Shown: positions 14,260 through 17,509 of the stretch, piece by piece
How positions within the stretch are numbered: the first letter of the stretch is position 1
Layout: the number at the start of each line of letters is the position of its first letter
Assembly: GCF_964259225.1 (NCBI RefSeq)
Contig: NZ_CAXVKN010000053.1
Strand: one strand, 5' to 3'
Source: Catenibacterium mitsuoka_A
GTDB taxonomy: Bacteria; Bacillota_I; Bacilli_A; Erysipelotrichales; Coprobacillaceae
DNA: 17,509 bases
Notes under the pieces: generated by a model
What the model was told of the DNA's origin: nothing
Databases searched by the model: none
What the model saw: the letters and a program-made list of their open reading frames with translations, nothing else
Translations under genes and position numbers: made by a program

Positions 14260-14718
14260 CAATAATTCTTTGACTTTTTGAGTTGTGAGATTATTGAGTA
14301 ATAACCCTTCTTTAATGAGTGCATTGGGTGCTGATACTTTTAATTCTTTTACAGTATTTCCTAAACCACTGCTTCCTGATGTTGCGAATAGAGTAATTGT
14401 CTTGTTAGAGAAATCGTACGCTTCTAGGAATGTATTGATAATTGTAGGTGCAACATACCACCAGATAGGAAAACCTAAGTAAATATGATCATATTTTGAT
14501 ACATCTAGATTATCTTTAATAATTGCAGGGCGTGTTGATTTATCTTCCATTTCAATGCTGCTTCTAGATTTCTTATTCATCCAATCAAGATCTGCTTTTG
14601 TATATGGGACTTCTGGTTTGATTTCATAGAGATCAGCTCCTGCCACCTTTGCAACTTCTTCAGCCGCATGCTTTGTAACACCACTTGCACTAAAATAAGC
14701 AACTAATATTTTACCCAT
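14251..14718 (-). CDS. Flavodoxin-family protein, 155 aa
   Basis: This is a short flavodoxin-like FMN protein, probably a low-potential electron carrier or a small quinone/flavin reductase in the cytoplasm. The FMN phosphate loop is FSASGVTKHAA (9-19). The isoalloxazine contact region is LGFPIWWYVAP (81-91), and ATSGSSGLGNT (112-122) forms the third loop. Length and motif order match the Flavodoxin_4 type common in anaerobic Bacillota, which differ from classic electron-transfer flavodoxins by the WW pair. AAGGAGG lies 9 nt before the ATG. A TATACT box (about 14739-14744, minus) upstream could be its promoter. It is a single-gene unit with a terminator at its stop codon. The redox partner cannot be read from the neighbours. 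Confidence 0.9.
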   Translation of the reverse strand: MGKILVAYFSASGVTKHAAEEVAKVAGADLYEIKPEVPYTKADLDWMNKKSRSSIEMEDKSTRPAIIKDNLDVSKYDHIYLGFPIWWYVAPTIINTFLEAYDFSNKTITLFATSGSSGLGNTVKELKVSAPNALIKEGLLLNNLTTQKVKELLAL

Positions 14719-14774
14719 AGTAATAAACCTCCTTACTACAAGTATAGAGGCTAAACCTTACTTTATGGCAAGAT

Positions 14775-14792
14775 AATTTTATTGATAAAATT
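14775..14792. repeat. A+T-rich palindrome at the nitrilase-remnant stop codon
   Basis: AATTTTAT and ATAAAATT form a perfect 8-bp inverted repeat with a 2-nt centre. It overlaps the stop codon of the nitrilase remnant. It might be a weak old terminator, but the stem has no G-C pairs. Confidence 0.3.
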
Positions 14793-15003
14793 TAGTTCTT
14801 CTTAGCTGTGTATAGGGTCTACTTTCTCTTATTTTCTTGGAGTCAGACAAATCAATATCAACATATATGATTTCTTCCTGATCACCTGCTTTTTTAATAG
14901 CTTCACCATTTGGACCTACTACAATGGATTCTCCAGAAAAGTTCATTTCACTCTCTTGTCCCACTCTATTGCACATTGCAATTTGTGAGTGTGATATCTT
15001 CAA
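14779..15003 (-). pseudogene. C-terminal remnant of a carbon-nitrogen hydrolase (nitrilase family)
   Basis: The translated segment IAMCNRVGQESEMNFSGES, then VVGPNG, then YVDIDLSDSKKIRESRP and LRRTKFYQ is the typical last quarter of a nitrilase-superfamily amidase. The catalytic Glu, Lys and Cys lie in the missing part. There is no credible start codon or ribosome site. Recognisable nitrilase sequence begins at about 14990; upstream of that the DNA belongs, in another frame, to an alpha/beta hydrolase. The remnant is thus the right-hand half of a deletion junction, and any translation would give only about 65-70 residues with no active site. Confidence 0.8.
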
Positions 15004-15319
15004 AATAAGAAGCGGCTGTTAAAGCGAGAGTTCCTGTGGTCGAGGCACCGACAATTCCTATCTTTTGATTACCGGATGTTTTTAACCATCTTATAGCTTT
15101 CTCTATATGTTCTAATGGATAATTATGATCTCCATAATCCTTTTTTGCAGGAGACATAGTCATCACATTTAAACCAAGCTTATGAAGCCATTATACAGAA
15201 GTACGGGCTAAATAGTTTTCTGAATCATCGCCAATCATTGCACAGTCTGATTCTTTCTTACACTGCCAATAAACACCATAGAACCCATCCATTTCTGTAT
15301 AAAAATGTCTTTTATTCAT
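14966..15319 (-). pseudogene. N-terminal remnant of an alpha/beta hydrolase (BAAT/acyl-CoA thioesterase-like)
   Basis: From an ATG at 15319 the frame reads MNKRHFYTEMDGFYGVYWQC, passes GDDSENYLART, and meets an in-frame TAA (15191-15193, codon 43, probably once a Lys codon). It continues in the same frame as WLHKLGLNVMTMSPAKKDYG, then IGIVGASTTGTLALTAASYF. GASTTG is the nucleophile elbow of an alpha/beta hydrolase of the acyl-CoA thioester hydrolase/BAAT C-terminal type. After SYFEDITLT homology stops; the frame enters nitrilase DNA and ends at 14966. The Asp and His of the triad, and about 150-200 residues, are missing. Two lesions (a nonsense codon and a deletion) show it is not functional. 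Confidence 0.8.
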
Positions 15320-15335
15320 TATGATCATCTCTTTA

Positions 15336-16130
15336 TCAAATGTGTTTTTCTAACACGATTATTTTATTAGATACATGAGAAACAAAAGGAATCTTACCTA
15401 AAACATGATATAAAGGCATCAATTGCTTCATTCCCTCTACAAGACTTACTTCCTTTAGAAAAGAAAATGAAGGGGTAAGTTTTTCTAGTTCTTTCCCATT
15501 TTTTATACCCCATGTAAATTGTGCACGACTGCCTTCTATAGATTTTTCTTTAATGTGCTTCACCATAAAAGGTGACATCACTTCAATCATTATTGTGACA
15601 TTTGAAAATGCATGTTCGATAATAGAAAAGATTTTCTTAATATCAATTTCAGTTAAATACATAGTCAATCCTTCTATGATTACTAGAACGTCTTCTCCTT
15701 CATTATGAATAGTATTTGTATAGGTTTCATCCATAGCTGACTTCGCGATTTGATAGATAGGTCCTGTTTCTATTAAAAACTGTTTTCTTATATTCATCGT
15801 TTCAGGTAAATCTAGATTATACCAGCGTATATATTTGCCTTTTATACGATAACACCTTGTATCAAGACCACATGCAATATTAATCACAATAGTATTCTTA
15901 TGTTTATCTAAATATTCCTCTACCATCTTATCTAATACAATTGTTCTTGCAATCACACCAGAACGCATTGTTTTATCTTGATCTGCTTGAGAAAAGTCAT
16001 AATCTAATTGTTTGACTATTGATACAGCCATTTCATCTTTTATTTTAGGATTCTCTTTACTTGTTTCTTTTGCACGAGCATAGAGAGTCTGAATCATTGT
16101 TTCTGGTACACCTTTTACATTTATTTTCAT
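15336..16130 (-). CDS. LCM-family (leucine carboxyl methyltransferase-like) SAM methyltransferase, 264 aa
   Basis: The protein belongs to the LCM/TcmP-like branch of class I SAM-dependent O-methyltransferases, which methylate carboxyl or hydroxyl groups of varied small molecules. The SAM-binding motif is NIACGLDTRCYRI (84-96), followed by the acidic YNLDLPE (104-110). EGLTMYL (153-159) is the second family hallmark. RSGVIARTIVLDKMV (56-70) matches the conserved region before motif I. The frame can be opened at 16160, but ATG at 16130 is preferred. It overlaps the stop codon of the next gene as ATGA and has AAGG 9 nt upstream. The 4-nt overlap indicates translational coupling to the second methyltransferase. 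Homologues in gut Bacillota often occur in such pairs; the substrate is unknown. Confidence 0.85.
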   Translation of the reverse strand: MKINVKGVPETMIQTLYARAKETSKENPKIKDEMAVSIVKQLDYDFSQADQDKTMRSGVIARTIVLDKMVEEYLDKHKNTIVINIACGLDTRCYRIKGKYIRWYNLDLPETMNIRKQFLIETGPIYQIAKSAMDETYTNTIHNEGEDVLVIIEGLTMYLTEIDIKKIFSIIEHAFSNVTIMIEVMSPFMVKHIKEKSIEGSRAQFTWGIKNGKELEKLTPSFSFLKEVSLVEGMKQLMPLYHVLGKIPFVSHVSNKIIVLEKHI

Positions 16131-16780
16131 TTTGAATCGCCTTCTTTTCTTACAACACAATGCATGCGCATCCCTTTACGTATTTCAAACTTCTCTACTT
16201 TTAATCCTGCTTCTTTACAACATTTATATACAACATCTCTTGTAGGAACCTGGAAATCACCATGACCACATAAGTTTGCGAGAGGCATTTCAAATGTATT
16301 CATTAACCATATAAGAAATTTATTATCACTTGTGACATCCCTAAGTATTAATCTAGCATTTGGACGTAAGCATCTTTTTACACTATTGAAAAATGCCTGT
16401 GGATTAGGGTAATGATGAAAGCTCATAGAACATATAATGGCATCAAATGAGTTTTCCTCAAAAGGGAAATTCTCACAATCCCCTACTACAAATACTGCAT
16501 TTGGAATATTCTTCTTTTTAGCTTCTTCAATCATAGCTGATGTAAGATCAAGACCAGTATAATACTTATCAGGATATTTTTCTGATAGTAAAGAAATCAT
16601 AGGTGCTGGTCCACATCCTGCATCTAGTAGATTCATGAATGGTTCTTTCTCAATTTCTTCTAGAATATCGGGATAATCTTTTTTGCACATTTCATAGACA
16701 CCTGCATGATTTCCCTCATATCTTCCAGCTGCTTTAGTAAATTCTTTGATTGATAGTTGTTTATATTCTTCATTTGTCAT
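16127..16780 (-). CDS. Class I SAM-dependent methyltransferase (Methyltransf_11/UbiE type), 217 aa
   Basis: The fold is shown by motif I LLDAGCGPAP (51-60), the acidic end of strand 2 in TGLDLTSAM, the GDCENFPF motif, and DAIICSMSFHHYPNP, which is the hallmark motif of this group. The last 50 residues (PTRDVVYKCCKEAGLKVEKF) are typical of ubiquinone/menaquinone-type and small-molecule methyltransferases. The frame extends to 16795, but ATG at 16780 (GGAG 9 nt upstream) is a better start. It lies 2 bp past the stop codon of the ketopantoate-reductase-like gene and overlaps the LCM-family gene by 4 bp at its end, so all three belong to one operon. The substrate is unknown. Confidence 0.88.
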   Translation of the reverse strand: MTNEEYKQLSIKEFTKAAGRYEGNHAGVYEMCKKDYPDILEEIEKEPFMNLLDAGCGPAPMISLLSEKYPDKYYTGLDLTSAMIEEAKKKNIPNAVFVVGDCENFPFEENSFDAIICSMSFHHYPNPQAFFNSVKRCLRPNARLILRDVTSDNKFLIWLMNTFEMPLANLCGHGDFQVPTRDVVYKCCKEAGLKVEKFEIRKGMRMHCVVRKEGDSK

Positions 16781-16782
16781 AT

Positions 16783-17382
16783 TCATAATCTCCATTTCTT
16801 AATATAATAATAAAATTGTTTATGTAGTTCTCTCATTTCTTCTGGTGCTTTCATCGAATGCTGGTACATAAATTTTTTACCAAAACTGCTTTTAAAAGTT
16901 TGAGACAAAATATATATGAGTATAGATGTTGGTAAATAGCGGAATATATGTATCTTAACTGGTGATAAGGTATTGAGATTTTTATATAATGTATTGAAAT
17001 TCTTTTTAAGCTGAATAACTGTTTTTCTCATCACCACTTTATCTTGTCCTACAAATTTTGGATTTTCTGTTTGATAATAAGCATCTGCAAGAGGTACAAC
17101 CATTCCAAGGTAACATAACTGCCATATATGCATATTATTGACTTGCTGGTAAGGTATATGCGCATATTTCAATATTTGTGAGAGCTGTTCTGTTCTTTTT
17201 GTTTTCTTTCCTGATATTTCAGAAAAAGTAGTGGGTTGTATAATTTTAGGAGTAAGTGCTGCATCAAGTATATTATTTGTGATAATGCCTCCAGCACCTG
17301 GGAAAGCAGGTAATATTTTTCCTTTTCCTACAATACTTTGTAAGCGCCAAATAATATAGTGGATAGAAATAGACCTCATCAT
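16783..17382 (-). pseudogene. N-terminally truncated ketopantoate-reductase-like gene
   Basis: The open frame (199 codons) matches the C-terminal two thirds of a PanE/ApbA-type dehydrogenase of Bacillota: IVGKGKILPAFPGAGG (17-32), ALTPKIIQPTTFSEI (42-56), MHIWQLCYLGMVVPLADAYY (84-103) and the C-terminal FGKKFMYQHSMKAPEEMREL. Intact members have about 310-330 residues and start with a Rossmann NAD(P)H-binding domain (GxGxxG). That domain is missing here, and homology fades before residue 12. The ATG at 17382 has no ribosome site. The break lies just before the repeat-bearing plus-strand promoter region at 17393-17490, so a rearrangement probably removed the 5' part. A truncated but translated protein is possible; catalysis is not expected. 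The 3' end is still coupled to the methyltransferase genes. Confidence 0.75.
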
Positions 17383-17408
17383 ATTAGATAATTAAAGTGT
17401 TTTTAGAT

Positions 17409-17489
17409 ACTAAATTTGCTATATATAGCTTTTTTAGCCACTAAATTTGCTATATGTAGTGATTTTAGCACTAAATTCACTATATAGAG
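17409..17489. repeat. Three tandem 30-31 bp operator-like repeats
   Basis: Units begin at 17409, 17440 and 17470. Each opens with ACTAAATT and ends around CTATATATAG, CTATATGTAG or CTATATAGAG; the units are joined by T-rich linkers ending in TTTAGC. A partial unit (GTGTTTTTAGAT) precedes the first. The core CTATATATAG is itself a palindrome. Period and position just upstream of a start codon fit an array of repressor sites on successive helical turns (about three turns per unit). Confidence 0.75.
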
Positions 17490-17501
17490 GATGGTGAGAT
17501 C

Positions 17502-17509
17502 ATGGATAT
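17502..17509 (+). CDS. Start of a plus-strand gene running off the window
   Basis: ATG at 17502 is preceded by GAGG (11 nt) and GGTGAG, and directly follows the tandem repeats. Only two full codons (Met-Asp) are present, so the product cannot be named. An ATG at 17491 is less likely because GAGG abuts it. Confidence 0.4.

Noticed and set aside
15337..15356. Terminator at the end of the LCM-family methyltransferase gene
   Set aside because: GTGTT/AACAC is a 5-bp stem inside the coding end and the sequence after it has only a short, broken T run.
17409..17489. CRISPR array
   Set aside because: The units are directly tandem with near-identical linkers, so there are no unique spacers, and no cas genes are present.

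Overview
The window comes from an A+T-rich Bacillota (Firmicutes) chromosome. Strong AGGAGG-type ribosome binding sites, TTGACA/TATAAT-like promoters and many hairpin-plus-T-tract terminators all fit this. Gene content (a NiaR-controlled nad operon with a NadB-NadC fusion, a macro protein with an extra C-terminal domain, a DraG-like protein with an SseB-like tail) suggests a gut commensal, possibly Erysipelotrichia. That taxonomic guess is inference. Nearly every gene is on the minus strand; the clear exception is one LysR-type regulator. No rRNA, tRNA, CRISPR array or complete insertion sequence is visible.

Reading from the left (minus-strand genes, so transcription runs right to left): positions 103-834 encode a metallophosphoesterase. 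Positions 889-4381 hold the de novo NAD operon in the order nadA, nadBC (one fused gene), niaR. Its promoter at 4444-4472 lies inside an array of TTGACA/TGTCAA half-sites that is the likely NiaR operator. Positions 4629-7565 hold three genes: a DraG-like ADP-ribosylglycohydrolase with an SseB-like C-terminus and an apparent internal deletion, a macro-domain protein, and a transglutaminase-like protein. The last two overlap by 11 bases. NAD synthesis therefore sits beside enzymes related to the turnover of NAD-derived ADP-ribose. Positions 7627-10530 encode a 967-residue primase-helicase of the type linked to TOTE conflict systems. It is followed upstream by a LOG-family nucleotide hydrolase and by a YeiH-family exporter divergent from its LysR regulator, with a shared promoter region.

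From about 13,240 to the right end the sequence shows decay. There is a frameshifted Phd/YefM antitoxin remnant (13294-13504), and a chimeric scar where a deletion joined the front of an alpha/beta hydrolase to the back of a nitrilase-family gene (14779-15319). A ketopantoate-reductase-like gene lacks its Rossmann half (16783-17382). Between these lie apparently intact genes for a SIMPL-domain protein, a flavodoxin and two translationally coupled methyltransferases. The right edge carries three 30-31 bp tandem repeats just upstream of a plus-strand start codon, probably operators for a gene that runs off the window.

The most interesting items are the TOTE-type primase-helicase, the ADP-ribose cluster with its shortened DraG domain, the NiaR operator layout, the deletion chimera and the terminal operator-like repeats.
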